Positions 6,133 to 13,905 of a stretch of DNA of 23,733 bases are shown here, in pieces. Below the pieces are notes generated by a model. It was given only the letters and a program-made list of their open reading frames with translations, was not told the DNA's origin and searched no databases. How positions within the stretch are numbered: position 1 is the stretch's first letter; each line of letters starts with the position of its first letter. Source of the DNA: an uncultured Fretibacterium sp. (GTDB lineage Bacteria > Synergistota > Synergistia > Synergistales > Aminobacteriaceae); contig NZ_CAUUWA010000036.1 of the NCBI RefSeq assembly GCF_963548695.1, positions 1 to 23,733 of the forward strand, in the 5' to 3' direction. Made by a program: the position numbers and the translations under genes.

Positions 6133-7638
6133 ATGGAAGTTATAGATCTGATACGGCACAACGGTTACGTTCAGGCTATTTTGGGCTACGCGATTCTGCT
6201 GATCCTGATCGGGTGGTTCGTGGGCAGAAGGGTCAGGAGTTCGTCGGGCTTCTTCGTCGCGGGGAGGAGGCTGGGGACGGGCCTTCTCTTCACCACGCTG
6301 ATCGCGGCAAATATCGGCGCCGGCTCCACGGTCGGAGTTGCGGCCATCGCCTATAAGTCCGGCGCCTCCGCCTGGTGGTGGATCGGGAGCGCGGGCATCG
6401 GCTCCATGATCCTGGCGTTCTGCGTAGGCCCCAGGATCTGGCGCATCGCCTGCCGGCACGGACTCTACACGCTTGGGGATTACCTGGATATGCGCTACGA
6501 CAAGGTGTTTCGGGGATTTTTCTCCGGGATGATGGCCGTCGGCACCCTGGCCCTGTTCTCCGGCCAGCTCCTGGGGATCGCCTGGATTCTGGAGGTCGTG
6601 GCGGGGGTGCCGAAGACGGCGGGCGTCATAGCGGGCGCGGTCGTCGCGACGCTCTATTTCGCGGCTGGCGGCCTGCTCTCCACCGCGGTCGTCAATATCG
6701 TCGAGCTCGTGGTGATCCTCGCCGGGTTCCTCGTCGCCCTGCCCTGCATCTACGAGTTCGTCGGAGGGTGGGAGGGGCTGACCGCCAGGGTGGCCCAAAA
6801 TCTGCCCGACGCGGCGCGGCAGGCGTCCTTCTTCTCCTTGGACGGCATCGGCGTTACGGTTATCGTTGGCTATCTGGTCATGCTCGTACCGTCCTTCTTC
6901 ATCTCCCCCGGGCTGATCGGCAAGGTCTTCGGGGCGAAGGACGAGCATGCCATCCGCTGGGGGACGGCGCTCAACGGAGCGGTCCAGCTTTTGTTCGCGG
7001 TCATCCCCGTCTTCATCGGCATGGCGGCCTTCGCGGCCTTTCCGGACCTTCCGCGCGCGGATCTAGCCCTGCCGACCGCGATGAAGGAGATGATGCCCTT
7101 CTCCATCGCCACGCTGGCGCTCGCGGCCATCTTCGCGGCGGAGGTCAGCACGGCGGACGCCGTGCTCTACATGCTGGCGACCTCCGTCTCCAACGATCTC
7201 TACAAGCGTTTTCTGAACCCCGGGGTGTCGGACGCCGCGCTGCTGAGGTTCTCCCGCGCCGTTACCCTCGCGTCGGGGGTGCTGGGCGTGCTCTTTGCCT
7301 TGAAACTCGGCAGTATCATCTCCGCGTTGACGATTTTCTACTCACTGATGAGCGTATCCCTGGCCGCACCGCTCGTCTTCGGGCTCTTCACCTGCCGCGC
7401 CTCCAACGCCGGGGCCATCCTCGCCTCGGCCTGCGGTATCGCGCTCACGCTGTTCTGCTCCTTCTATCAGGGGGCGGAGACCGTGAACCTGTGGGGCGGC
7501 GTGCTGGACACCAGGACGCACCTGGTGGATTTCGGCCTGGCGAAGCTCAACGCCGCCACCTGCGGCATCCTGTTCACCTTCGTGCTGATGGCCGTCTCGC
7601 TCCTGATCCTGCCGTCCCGGAGCCGCAGGGCGGAGTGA
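6133..7638 (+). CDS. Sodium:solute symporter family protein, copy 1
   Basis: This 501-residue membrane protein has about 13 hydrophobic segments with SSS (PF00474) features: SSSGFFVAGRRLGTG near the N-terminus, TLIAANIGAGSTVGVAAIAYKSG, YTLGDYLDMRYDKVFRG, and the late segment AAIFAAEVSTADAVLYMLATSVSNDLYKRF, the region of the family's Na2 sodium site. It should import an organic solute with Na+; the substrate (sugar, amino acid, vitamin or carboxylate) cannot be read from sequence. The ATG at 6133 follows GGAGGAG. It is almost the same protein as the symporter at 10430-11959 but has a much GC-richer third codon position, like the flanking core genes. It stands downstream of the ftcD tail array and has no obvious promoter of its own. 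Confidence 0.92.
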   Translation: MEVIDLIRHNGYVQAILGYAILLILIGWFVGRRVRSSSGFFVAGRRLGTGLLFTTLIAANIGAGSTVGVAAIAYKSGASAWWWIGSAGIGSMILAFCVGPRIWRIACRHGLYTLGDYLDMRYDKVFRGFFSGMMAVGTLALFSGQLLGIAWILEVVAGVPKTAGVIAGAVVATLYFAAGGLLSTAVVNIVELVVILAGFLVALPCIYEFVGGWEGLTARVAQNLPDAARQASFFSLDGIGVTVIVGYLVMLVPSFFISPGLIGKVFGAKDEHAIRWGTALNGAVQLLFAVIPVFIGMAAFAAFPDLPRADLALPTAMKEMMPFSIATLALAAIFAAEVSTADAVLYMLATSVSNDLYKRFLNPGVSDAALLRFSRAVTLASGVLGVLFALKLGSIISALTIFYSLMSVSLAAPLVFGLFTCRASNAGAILASACGIALTLFCSFYQGAETVNLWGGVLDTRTHLVDFGLAKLNAATCGILFTFVLMAVSLLILPSRSRRAE

Positions 7639-7737
7639 GCGCGGAGGCGGCCGGCTTCTGTCGATAGGTCGCCGAGGTTGCCTGCTGTCGAGACATTGTG
7701 TGCAGCGGGATCGTTGGAGTTGGACTCATCCCGTAGG

Positions 7738-7755
7738 CCCTGTTGGACAACAGGG
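7738..7755 (+). terminator. Possible terminator hairpin after symporter 1
   Basis: CCCTGTTG (7738-7745) and CAACAGGG (7748-7755) form a perfect 8-bp stem around only two bases (a larger effective loop after fraying), followed by GGGTATTTGTG. It lies 100 bases past the symporter stop. The region 7639-7904 contains no gene; only this hairpin and the one at 7839-7869 stand out. Confidence 0.4.
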
Positions 7756-7838
7756 GGGTATTTGTGACTCGAGGGCTTGATTGCCCGGTGAATAGCACCA
7801 TAACGGATATTGCAGTTTCTGCTGTCTGTGTGTGTGGA

Positions 7839-7869
7839 CTTCGCCCCCCGGAAAATTCGGTGGGCGAAG
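7839..7869 (-). terminator. Hairpin downstream of the GntR gene
   Basis: The 12-base arms 7839-7850 and 7858-7869 pair with a single mismatch around the loop GAAAATT. It lies about 35 bases beyond the stop of the minus-strand gntR gene, so it is the best terminator candidate for that transcript, although the U-tract is poor. Confidence 0.45.
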
Positions 7870-7904
7870 CCGCAAAGAAGGTTCCATAACAGGTTCGCAA
7901 AAAT

Positions 7905-8669
7905 TCAGGAGTTCTCCTGACAAAATACATCACAAGTGGTCCTGTGTTGCGAGATCCCGAAGAATTGATACCCCTTTGAAATCCGACAAAGGTGTACCCG
8001 CATGGCCTCCCCGGCCTCCTCCGAATTCTGAGCACGAATAGCCTCTACAATCATCTTATGTTCACGAAAGGCGTTTTGAGCCCAGCCATCGACGTGGTTA
8101 AAGAGCATCCCACGATAGCGCCGTGTAAAGTCGCGCATCAGGGAGGCCACACCTTCATAGACGCGTAGCAGAAGCCCGTTCCCGGTTGTTCGCATGATCG
8201 CCTGATGCAGCAGAAAATCCCATTCGTCGCCACGGGCGTAATTTTTCTCATCACAATAGTCGACATTCGATAAGGCACTCAGGCAGCGATCCATCTGTTC
8301 GAGATCCACGTCATTTCGAACCCGTGCGGCGATTTTAGCTGCCGGGATCTCCAAAATTAAACGAACCTCCAGGATCTCTCCGTTCAGGACCGATGGCCAT
8401 TGAACCATTCCACTGATGTTCTGAGCAACCTTCTCCTCGCCATTGCGAATGATGGTAATGCCGCTGCGCCCCTCAATGGAGAGGCGCCCCATCCCCTCCA
8501 TCGTCATTAGAGCCTCTCTAAGAAGGGTTCTCGTCACTCCCATTTCTTCCATCAGTACACGCTCGGGCGGTAGTTTTGTAGCTGTTCTGAAGCGTCCCGT
8601 CTGAATTTCCTCTGTTAATTGTTGAATCAGTTGTTCCCGTTTCGTCTCAATCACACATAACCATTCCAT
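7905..8669 (-). CDS. GntR-family regulator, FadR/FCD subfamily
   Basis: This is a 254-residue DNA-binding regulator. The winged helix occupies about residues 9-75 with the typical LPPERVLMEEMGVTRTLLREALMTMEGMGRL. The ligand-binding FCD domain follows (about 98-232), with the likely metal ligands Asp151 and His155 (DFLLH), His204 (REHK) and His226 (RVHL). Members usually sense small carboxylates or sugar acids and repress adjacent uptake and catabolic genes. It is divergent from the M20-symporter-panB block, consistent with controlling it. Start is uncertain: the ATG at 8669 sits directly on AAGGA, so the in-frame GTG at 8654 is an alternative with better spacing. The stop lies in a small palindrome, TCAGGAGTTCTCCTGA (7905-7920). 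Confidence 0.93.
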   Translation of the reverse strand: MEWLCVIETKREQLIQQLTEEIQTGRFRTATKLPPERVLMEEMGVTRTLLREALMTMEGMGRLSIEGRSGITIIRNGEEKVAQNISGMVQWPSVLNGEILEVRLILEIPAAKIAARVRNDVDLEQMDRCLSALSNVDYCDEKNYARGDEWDFLLHQAIMRTTGNGLLLRVYEGVASLMRDFTRRYRGMLFNHVDGWAQNAFREHKMIVEAIRAQNSEEAGEAMRVHLCRISKGYQFFGISQHRTTCDVFCQENS

Positions 8670-8759
8670 TCCTTAATCTTAATGTTCAGAGAGCACCGCT
8701 TTCTCTCTCGGCTGAAGATAGTTTTCTTCCCCCACTTGTACTCTGCAGCCCCATTCTAG

Positions 8760-8776
8760 CGGATAATCGTTATCCG
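8760..8776. promoter_or_regulatory. Palindrome in the gntR promoter region
   Basis: CGGATAATCGTTATCCG has perfect 7-base arms around TCG. On the minus strand it overlaps a candidate gntR promoter, TTTACA (8796-8791), 16 bases, then GATAAC (8774-8769). This position suits an operator, perhaps for autoregulation. It does not match the FCD-type TNGTNNNACNA box, so it may bind another regulator. Confidence 0.45.
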
Positions 8777-8801
8777 TGGAGTGGTTCCCTTGTAAAAATT
8801 T

Positions 8802-8810
8802 CCCCCCCCC
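8802..8810. repeat. Homopolymeric tract of nine C
   Basis: Nine consecutive C follow AAAAATTT, about 42 bases upstream of the -35 of the forward promoter at 8852-8879. Tracts of this kind can vary in length by slipped-strand mispairing. No other copy is available here to show that it does. Confidence 0.5.
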
Positions 8811-8851
8811 TGATCCGCAAAAAATATTTCAAAAAAAATTTATATCTTGAC

Positions 8852-8879
8852 TTTACATATTTCTTGTTTGTGCTACTAT
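8852..8879 (+). promoter_or_regulatory. Extended -10 promoter for the M20 and symporter block
   Basis: TTTACA (8852-8857), a 16-base spacer and TACTAT (8874-8879) preceded by TGC give an extended -10 promoter. Transcription would start near 8886, leaving a leader of about 210 bases before the GTG at 9097. The surroundings (8820-8850) are strongly AT-rich. Confidence 0.5.
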
Positions 8880-8906
8880 GATGTCAAAACAAGACGTAGT
8901 ACCAAC

Positions 8907-8917
8907 TGGTATAACCA
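8907..8917. promoter_or_regulatory. Candidate GntR/FCD operator TGGTATAACCA
   Basis: TGGT-ATA-ACCA is an exact fit to the TNGTNNNACNA pattern known for FadR/FCD-type GntR regulators. It lies about 20 bases after the predicted start of the forward promoter, where a bound repressor would block elongation. An overlapping ACCA-AC-TGGT inverted repeat (8901-8910) shares the TGGT half-site and may strengthen binding. Confidence 0.6.
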
Positions 8918-9096
8918 ATATGTCTCTCGTGTTCCACAAAATTATCCACTGATTCGCGTGTATCGCTGTGCTTCTGAATATCTTAATATGTCTTTGCAGC
9001 TATACTTTCAAAGAAAATGTGTTTATTTTTAATCGATAAAGGAATTGTTTTTACACTGTTGTTTGAAGGAGCAAAACAGGAACGGAGGTGTTTGGC

Positions 9097-10335
9097 GTGA
9101 AGTATGCGAAGGTTCTGGAATGTCTGGATGCTGAGGGTTTGATTCGATTTGTGCAGGATGTTGTGCGTATCGACAGTGTGTACGACCCGGGGGTCCCCGG
9201 TGCTGACGAGTCCCGCGTGACGGAGTTCGTGTCGAAATTTCTTAGGGATGAGGGGTTCGAGGTCCATCTGGATGAGGTCGTTCCGGGCAGGACGAACATC
9301 GTGGCATTCCTGCGAGGCGAAGCGGGCGGAAAAACCATTTTGATGGAGGGGCATCAGGATGTCGTCTCCATTGGAAACCGTGAGGAATGGAAATACGATC
9401 CATTCGGTGCGGAGATTGTGGAGCGAGATGGAAAGAAAGTCATGTATGGCCGTGGCTCCAACGATACAAAGGGCAATATGGGGGCGGCTATCTTTGCGGC
9501 CCGTGCGATTCGTGACAGCAAAATTACCTTTAAAGGAAATATTCTGCTTTGTATTCCCGTTGATGAAGAGGGGATGATGATTGGCATCAAGCATTTTATC
9601 GAAAAAGGTTGGGCCAAGGGAGTCGATGGAGCCCTAATCTGTGAGCCGGAGGAGAAGCACCTTTGTGTGTTCCAGAAGGGGGCGCTCCGTTTTCGAGTTA
9701 CCTTCCATGGCACTCAGTGTCACGGCTGTATGCCTCTGACGGGGAACGACCCCAACTGGGCTTTGGCCCGTTTTATTGTAGAACTGCGGCAGCTGGAGAA
9801 CTTTGAAAAGGATCGGCTGGGCAGACACGAATTTTTGGGTTGGCCCAGCTTCACGCCAACCGTCCTCCAGGCTCCGGTCACCGGGGTGGCGCAACTAAAC
9901 GTGGTGCCGAAGGAGGCAAGCCTGGCTTTGGATGTCCGCACTGTACCTGGTCAGGAACATGACGGGATCCGTCGTCAGATTCAGGGAATAGTAGATCGCC
10001 TGTCGAGCCAATATTCTTTTGGTGATGACAAATTCTCCGCCACCATAGAGCAGCTGGACGACCGGCCATGGACCGAGGTTCCACGAGACCATCCGCTCGT
10101 TGCCTCAGCAGCACGCGCCTACCGCGAGGTTATGGGGCGGGAGGAAATCTATGACGGTGTTCCCGGAGCGACCGATGGGACCTTCCTTCAGGCCTGGAAT
10201 AATATCCCCGTCCTGGTGACGGGCGCAGGTGATCGTGAAATTCCCCACCATGTGGACGAGTGGGTGGAGGTCGATGACCTGATTGAGGCCTCGAAAATCT
10301 TTGCCTTGACCGCGTTGTACTTTATGGAGAGCTGA
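9097..10335 (+). CDS. M20 family metallo-amidohydrolase (ArgE/DapE type)
   Basis: This 412-residue cytoplasmic enzyme has the di-metal M20 motifs: His86 and Asp88 (EGHQDVV), bridging Asp123 (GSNDTKGNMGA), catalytic base Glu157 with Glu158 (DEEG), Glu183 (CEPEE), and the C-terminal His384 (HHVDEW). The lid domain lies about 190-305. The family hydrolyses amide bonds of N-acyl amino acids, dipeptides and N-carbamoyl or beta-alanyl compounds; the substrate here is unknown. The GTG at 9097 is chosen because GGAGG (9084-9088) is 8 bases upstream; the earlier GTG at 9088 overlaps that site. It is the first gene of the forward block opposite gntR and is followed 94 bases later by the symporter. Context suggests it hydrolyses the imported solute. 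Confidence 0.9.
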   Translation: MKYAKVLECLDAEGLIRFVQDVVRIDSVYDPGVPGADESRVTEFVSKFLRDEGFEVHLDEVVPGRTNIVAFLRGEAGGKTILMEGHQDVVSIGNREEWKYDPFGAEIVERDGKKVMYGRGSNDTKGNMGAAIFAARAIRDSKITFKGNILLCIPVDEEGMMIGIKHFIEKGWAKGVDGALICEPEEKHLCVFQKGALRFRVTFHGTQCHGCMPLTGNDPNWALARFIVELRQLENFEKDRLGRHEFLGWPSFTPTVLQAPVTGVAQLNVVPKEASLALDVRTVPGQEHDGIRRQIQGIVDRLSSQYSFGDDKFSATIEQLDDRPWTEVPRDHPLVASAARAYREVMGREEIYDGVPGATDGTFLQAWNNIPVLVTGAGDREIPHHVDEWVEVDDLIEASKIFALTALYFMES

Positions 10336-10429
10336 GCGAAGGGGTAATTCTCCCCGTGATGTAGCCGTCTGAATGGAATAGAGGTCGCGCGTGATGCGAC
10401 CGGCGACTAGATTGAGGGAGGTGTTTTTA

Positions 10430-11959
10430 ATGGATCTGCTATTGCACAATGGTTACGTTCAAGCCATTTTGGGTTATGCGATTCTGCTGATTCTGATAGG
10501 GTGGTTTGTGGGTAGCAAGGTCAAGAGCTCGTCGGGTTTCTTCGTAGCGGGGCGAAAACTTGGGACAGGGCTTCTTTCCACCACCTTGATCGCGGCTAAC
10601 CTGGGGGCAGGTTCTACGGTTGGAGTCGCGGCGATTGCCTATAAGTCCGGCATCTCCGCCTGGTGGTGGATCGGGAGCGCCGGCATCGGATCCATGATCC
10701 TGGCGTTCTGCGTTGGCCCAAAGATTTGGCGCATCGCCTGCCGATATGACCTCTATACCTTGGGGGACTATCTGGATAGACGTTACAGCAAAGTGTTCCG
10801 AGGGCTTTTCTCGGGCATGATGTCCATAGGTACGTTGGCGTTGTTCTCGGGGCAACTCCTGGGTATCGCCTGGATTCTCGATGTCGTTGCAGGGGTGCCG
10901 AAAACGGTGGGGGTCATCGCGGGTGCAGTCGTTACGACGCTCTATTTTGCAGCTGGTGGCCTGCTCTCCGCGGCGATAGTCAATATCGTCGAGCTCGTAG
11001 TAATCCTCGCCGGCTTTCTCATCGCCCTGCCCTATATCTACGGGTTCGTCGGAGGGTGGACAGGGTTGACCTCCAAGGTCGTCCAGAATCTACCCGATGC
11101 GGTGCAGCAGGCGTCCTTTTTCTCCATGGATGGCATTGGTGTTACGGTTATCGTTGGCTACCTGGTCATGCTCGTTCCGTCCTTTTTTATATCCCCCGGG
11201 CTGATCGGCAAAGTCTTTGGGGCGAGGGATGAGCATGCTATCCGCTGGGGAACGGCAACCAACGGCGTCGCCCAACTGTTATTCGCAATTATCCCCGTTT
11301 TTATCGGCATGGCTGCTTTCGCGGCCTTTCCGGATCTTCCACGCGCGGATCTGGCTCTGCCGACAGCGATGAAGGAGATGATGCCCTTCTCCATCGCCAC
11401 GCTGGCGCTGGCTGCTATCTTCGCGGCGGAGGTCAGCACGGCGGACGCCGTCCTTTATATGTTGGCAACATCCGTATCCAACGACATCTACAAGCGTTTC
11501 CTGAACCCCTTGGTATCGGACGAAGGACTCTTGAAGTTTTCCCGATCCGTCACGCTTCTGTCGGGGGTGCTGGGTGTACTCTTTGCCTTGAAACTCGGCA
11601 GTATCATATCTGCGCTGACGATTTTCTACTCACTGATGAGTGTCTCCTTGGCCGCGCCGCTCGTCTTTGGGCTCTTCACCCGACGCGCCTCCAATGCCGG
11701 GGCCATTCTCGCTTCGGTCTGCGGCATCGTTCTCACATTGTTCTGTACCTTCTATCAGGGGACAGAGACGGTGAATCTGTGGGTGGGCGTGCTGGATACC
11801 AAAACGCACTTGGTCGACTTTGGGTTTTCCAAGCTCAATGCCACCACTTGCGGTATTCTATTTACCTTTATCGTGATGGCTATTTCTCTCTTGATCCTAC
11901 CGTATCACGGAAGTCCGTTGGACGATTCCGCTCCTTTACCCGAAGAAAGGGCAGCATAA
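10430..11959 (+). CDS. Sodium:solute symporter family protein, copy 2
   Basis: This 509-residue protein is a close paralogue of the symporter at 6133-7638, aligning without gaps over most of its length; the N-terminus (MDLLLHNGYV) and the extended tail HGSPLDDSAPLPEERAA differ. It has the same SSS features, including TLIAANLGAGSTVGV and the sodium-site region EVSTADAVLYML. The ATG at 10430 follows GAGGGAGG by 8 bases; the GTG at 10391 lacks a site. Codon third positions are clearly less GC-rich than in copy 1. A small hairpin (GGTCGC/GCGACC, 10383-10401) lies in the leader. It stands between the M20 enzyme and the panB genes, so it is the likely importer for the block. The pantothenate permease PanF is also an SSS member, but no specific PanF identity is claimed. 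Confidence 0.92.
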   Translation: MDLLLHNGYVQAILGYAILLILIGWFVGSKVKSSSGFFVAGRKLGTGLLSTTLIAANLGAGSTVGVAAIAYKSGISAWWWIGSAGIGSMILAFCVGPKIWRIACRYDLYTLGDYLDRRYSKVFRGLFSGMMSIGTLALFSGQLLGIAWILDVVAGVPKTVGVIAGAVVTTLYFAAGGLLSAAIVNIVELVVILAGFLIALPYIYGFVGGWTGLTSKVVQNLPDAVQQASFFSMDGIGVTVIVGYLVMLVPSFFISPGLIGKVFGARDEHAIRWGTATNGVAQLLFAIIPVFIGMAAFAAFPDLPRADLALPTAMKEMMPFSIATLALAAIFAAEVSTADAVLYMLATSVSNDIYKRFLNPLVSDEGLLKFSRSVTLLSGVLGVLFALKLGSIISALTIFYSLMSVSLAAPLVFGLFTRRASNAGAILASVCGIVLTLFCTFYQGTETVNLWVGVLDTKTHLVDFGFSKLNATTCGILFTFIVMAISLLILPYHGSPLDDSAPLPEERAA

Positions 11960-12048
11960 ACTTTTTATTGTAACCATTGGCGATGAATAGATATCCCGAG
12001 GAGACCATTGCTCTATTGCCAGTTCTATTCTAAAGGGAGGTTCGTGTC

Positions 12049-12876
12049 ATGCCTAAGGTAACGATTCAAAAGCTCCAGGAAATGAAACAAAAGGGGGAAA
12101 AGATCAGTTACGTCACAGCCTATGACTTCGGCCAGGCAACATTGGTGGAAAAGTCGGAAATCGAGATGATTCTGGTTGGGGATAGCATGTCCATGACCAT
12201 GCTGGGTCACGAATCTACGGTGCCCCTGACTACGGATCAGATGATCCATCACATCAGGGCTGTCGTGAAGGGGGCGCCTTCCCCGATGATCGTAGGAGAT
12301 CTCGTCTTCGGCTCTTACAACGAGACCCCGGAGCAGGCCATCCACAGCGCCAACCGCTTGCTGAAGGAAGGGGGATGTGATGTCGTCAAGCTGGAGGGGT
12401 GTATGCCCGAGACGGTTCGCCGTATGGTCGATGCGGGTATTGGGGTGCAGGGACATATCGGCCTGACCCCGCAGACGGCAGGGCTTCTGGGTGGGTTTAA
12501 ATTGCAGGGTAAGAACATGGATGCGGCGCGGAAGATCGTGGATCAGGCGAAGTCTTTGGAGCAGGCAGGAGCCTTCTCCCTGGTTGTGGAATGCGTGCCC
12601 GAGGAACTGGGACGGGCAATCACCGAGGCAGTGAAAATTCCCGTGATCGGCATCGGTGCTGGGCGATATTGCGATGGTCAGGTACTGGTCTATCACGATC
12701 TGCTGGGGATGTTCGACCGTTTCCGTCCCAAATTCGTCAAAAAATACGCCGATATTGGTGGGCAGATTGTTAAGGCGCTCCAGGAGTACAAACAGGAGGT
12801 CCGTGACGTCAAATTTCCCAGTGATGAATATGTTTTTGGAGGGCTCAGCAAGGACGATATCGGAAAAATCTATTGA
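12049..12876 (+). CDS. panB: 3-methyl-2-oxobutanoate hydroxymethyltransferase homologue 1
   Basis: This 275-residue protein has the normal PanB length and motifs: VTAYDF, metal-binding Asp45 (VGDS) and Asp84 (VGDLVFGSY), Lys114 (VKLEG), His136 (GHIGLTPQ), catalytic Glu181 (VVECVP) and GIGAGRYCDGQVLVYHD. PanB (EC 2.1.2.11) adds a hydroxymethyl group from 5,10-methylene-THF to 2-oxoisovalerate to make ketopantoate, and the reaction is reversible. Small deviations are MSM in place of LGM after VGDS, and LVF in place of MPF after Asp84. The ATG at 12049 follows GGGAGG. A second PanB gene starts 95 bases downstream, and panC and panD are absent, so ordinary pantothenate synthesis is not the only reading of its role. 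Confidence 0.92.
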   Translation: MPKVTIQKLQEMKQKGEKISYVTAYDFGQATLVEKSEIEMILVGDSMSMTMLGHESTVPLTTDQMIHHIRAVVKGAPSPMIVGDLVFGSYNETPEQAIHSANRLLKEGGCDVVKLEGCMPETVRRMVDAGIGVQGHIGLTPQTAGLLGGFKLQGKNMDAARKIVDQAKSLEQAGAFSLVVECVPEELGRAITEAVKIPVIGIGAGRYCDGQVLVYHDLLGMFDRFRPKFVKKYADIGGQIVKALQEYKQEVRDVKFPSDEYVFGGLSKDDIGKIY

Positions 12877-12971
12877 TGACAGAATTACAAAGCAGGAAGG
12901 AGGAAAAGTTTTTATTGGTTGATGCTTTTGTTTTATGGTGTTGATAATTATTTATTAAGGAGGAATCAACA

Positions 12972-13832
12972 ATGTCCAAGAAGAAGGGGAAGTTGGAATT
13001 TCTGGAAATGAAGAGGAATGGGGAAAAGGTTACATGGATTACCGCTTACGATTTTCCAACAGCAATGTTTGCGGAAGCGGCAGGGATCGATATGATTTTG
13101 GTTGGGGACTCCTTAGGTATGGTCGTATTGGGATATTCAGGGACCATCCCCGTTACGATGAATGATTGCATTAGTCATTGCAAAGCAGTGCGTCGTGGCG
13201 CCCCGAACACTTTTATAGTTGGCGACCTACCCTTTGGATCTTACCAGGTCTCTGACGAGCAGGCGGTGGAGAATTCAATTCGATTTTTTAAGGAGGCTGA
13301 AGTAGATGCTATTAAGCTGGAGGGCGGCGTGCGTGTGAAAACTCGCATCAAAGCCATAGCTGAAAGCGGTGTGTTGGTTTTTGGACACATCGGTCTGACG
13401 CCGCAGAGTTCCGGCCCATTGGGGGGATTTAAGGCTCAAGGTGTGACGCCGGATTCAGCGCGCTACGTTATTGAAGATGCACTGGCGGTGGAGGAGGCGG
13501 GAGCCTACGCTCTATTGGTGGAGGGTATTCCGCCCGAGCTGACGGAGTTCATAACAAAACGTCTATCAATCCCCGTCTACTCGATTGGAGCAGGATGGCC
13601 GTGTGATGGTCAGTTGATTATTTGTGGGGACATGCTGGGACAGTTCCAGGCCTTTACGCCGAAATTTGTGAAGAAGTATGCGAATGTGGCGGAGGTGATC
13701 ACAAATGCCTTTAAAGCATATGCAGAGGATGTTCGTACCGGGAAGTTCCCTGACGACAATTATGTTTACCATATTCGCAAAGGGTGTGAGGAAGAATATG
13801 CTGCCATGTTGAAGGAGTACGAGAAAAAGTAA
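12972..13832 (+). CDS. panB: 3-methyl-2-oxobutanoate hydroxymethyltransferase homologue 2
   Basis: This 286-residue PanB homologue is only moderately similar to the preceding one, so it is not a recent duplicate. It keeps Asp46 (VGDSLGM), Asp85 (VGDLPFGSY), Lys115 (IKLEGG), His139 (GHIGLTPQ), Glu184 (LLVEGIP) and SIGAGWPCDGQL. It is closer to the usual family motifs in the VGDSLGM and DLPF regions, but carries YSIGAGWP where most members have IGIGAG plus a polar pair, which may alter the substrate pocket. The ATG at 12972 follows AAGGAGG. The 95-base gap before it is AT-rich and holds a second unused-looking ribosome-binding-like AAGGAGG. Base composition is more AT-rich than in homologue 1, suggesting a separate origin. 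Confidence 0.92.
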   Translation: MSKKKGKLEFLEMKRNGEKVTWITAYDFPTAMFAEAAGIDMILVGDSLGMVVLGYSGTIPVTMNDCISHCKAVRRGAPNTFIVGDLPFGSYQVSDEQAVENSIRFFKEAEVDAIKLEGGVRVKTRIKAIAESGVLVFGHIGLTPQSSGPLGGFKAQGVTPDSARYVIEDALAVEEAGAYALLVEGIPPELTEFITKRLSIPVYSIGAGWPCDGQLIICGDMLGQFQAFTPKFVKKYANVAEVITNAFKAYAEDVRTGKFPDDNYVYHIRKGCEEEYAAMLKEYEKK

Positions 13833-13905
13833 AGCAACTCATGATTTTTTTATAATTTCTTTTCCGGACGATCCTGCCTTGATCTTTTTCAGGAGGTGTG
13901 GCGCT

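Noticed and set aside
6094..6948. 284-codon minus-strand frame
   Set aside because: Antisense shadow of the first symporter with an Asp/Arg/Gly-rich translation.
6375..7667. 430-codon open frame on the plus strand
   Set aside because: This is the +1 shadow frame of the first symporter; it is rich in Arg, Gly and His and has no membrane segments.
7639..7904. Integration junction between core and island
   Set aside because: The region holds two hairpins but no direct repeat, tRNA end or integrase was found to support an attachment site.
9001..9006. TATACT as a second promoter for the M20 gene
   Set aside because: No -35 hexamer at acceptable spacing and no TG extension.
8847..9032. Small open frame in the leader of the M20 gene
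   Set aside because: It covers the predicted promoter and operator, lacks a ribosome binding site and shows no protein-like composition.
8983..9594. 203-codon minus-strand frame
   Set aside because: Antisense to the M20 gene, whose metal-binding motifs are intact; no start site support.
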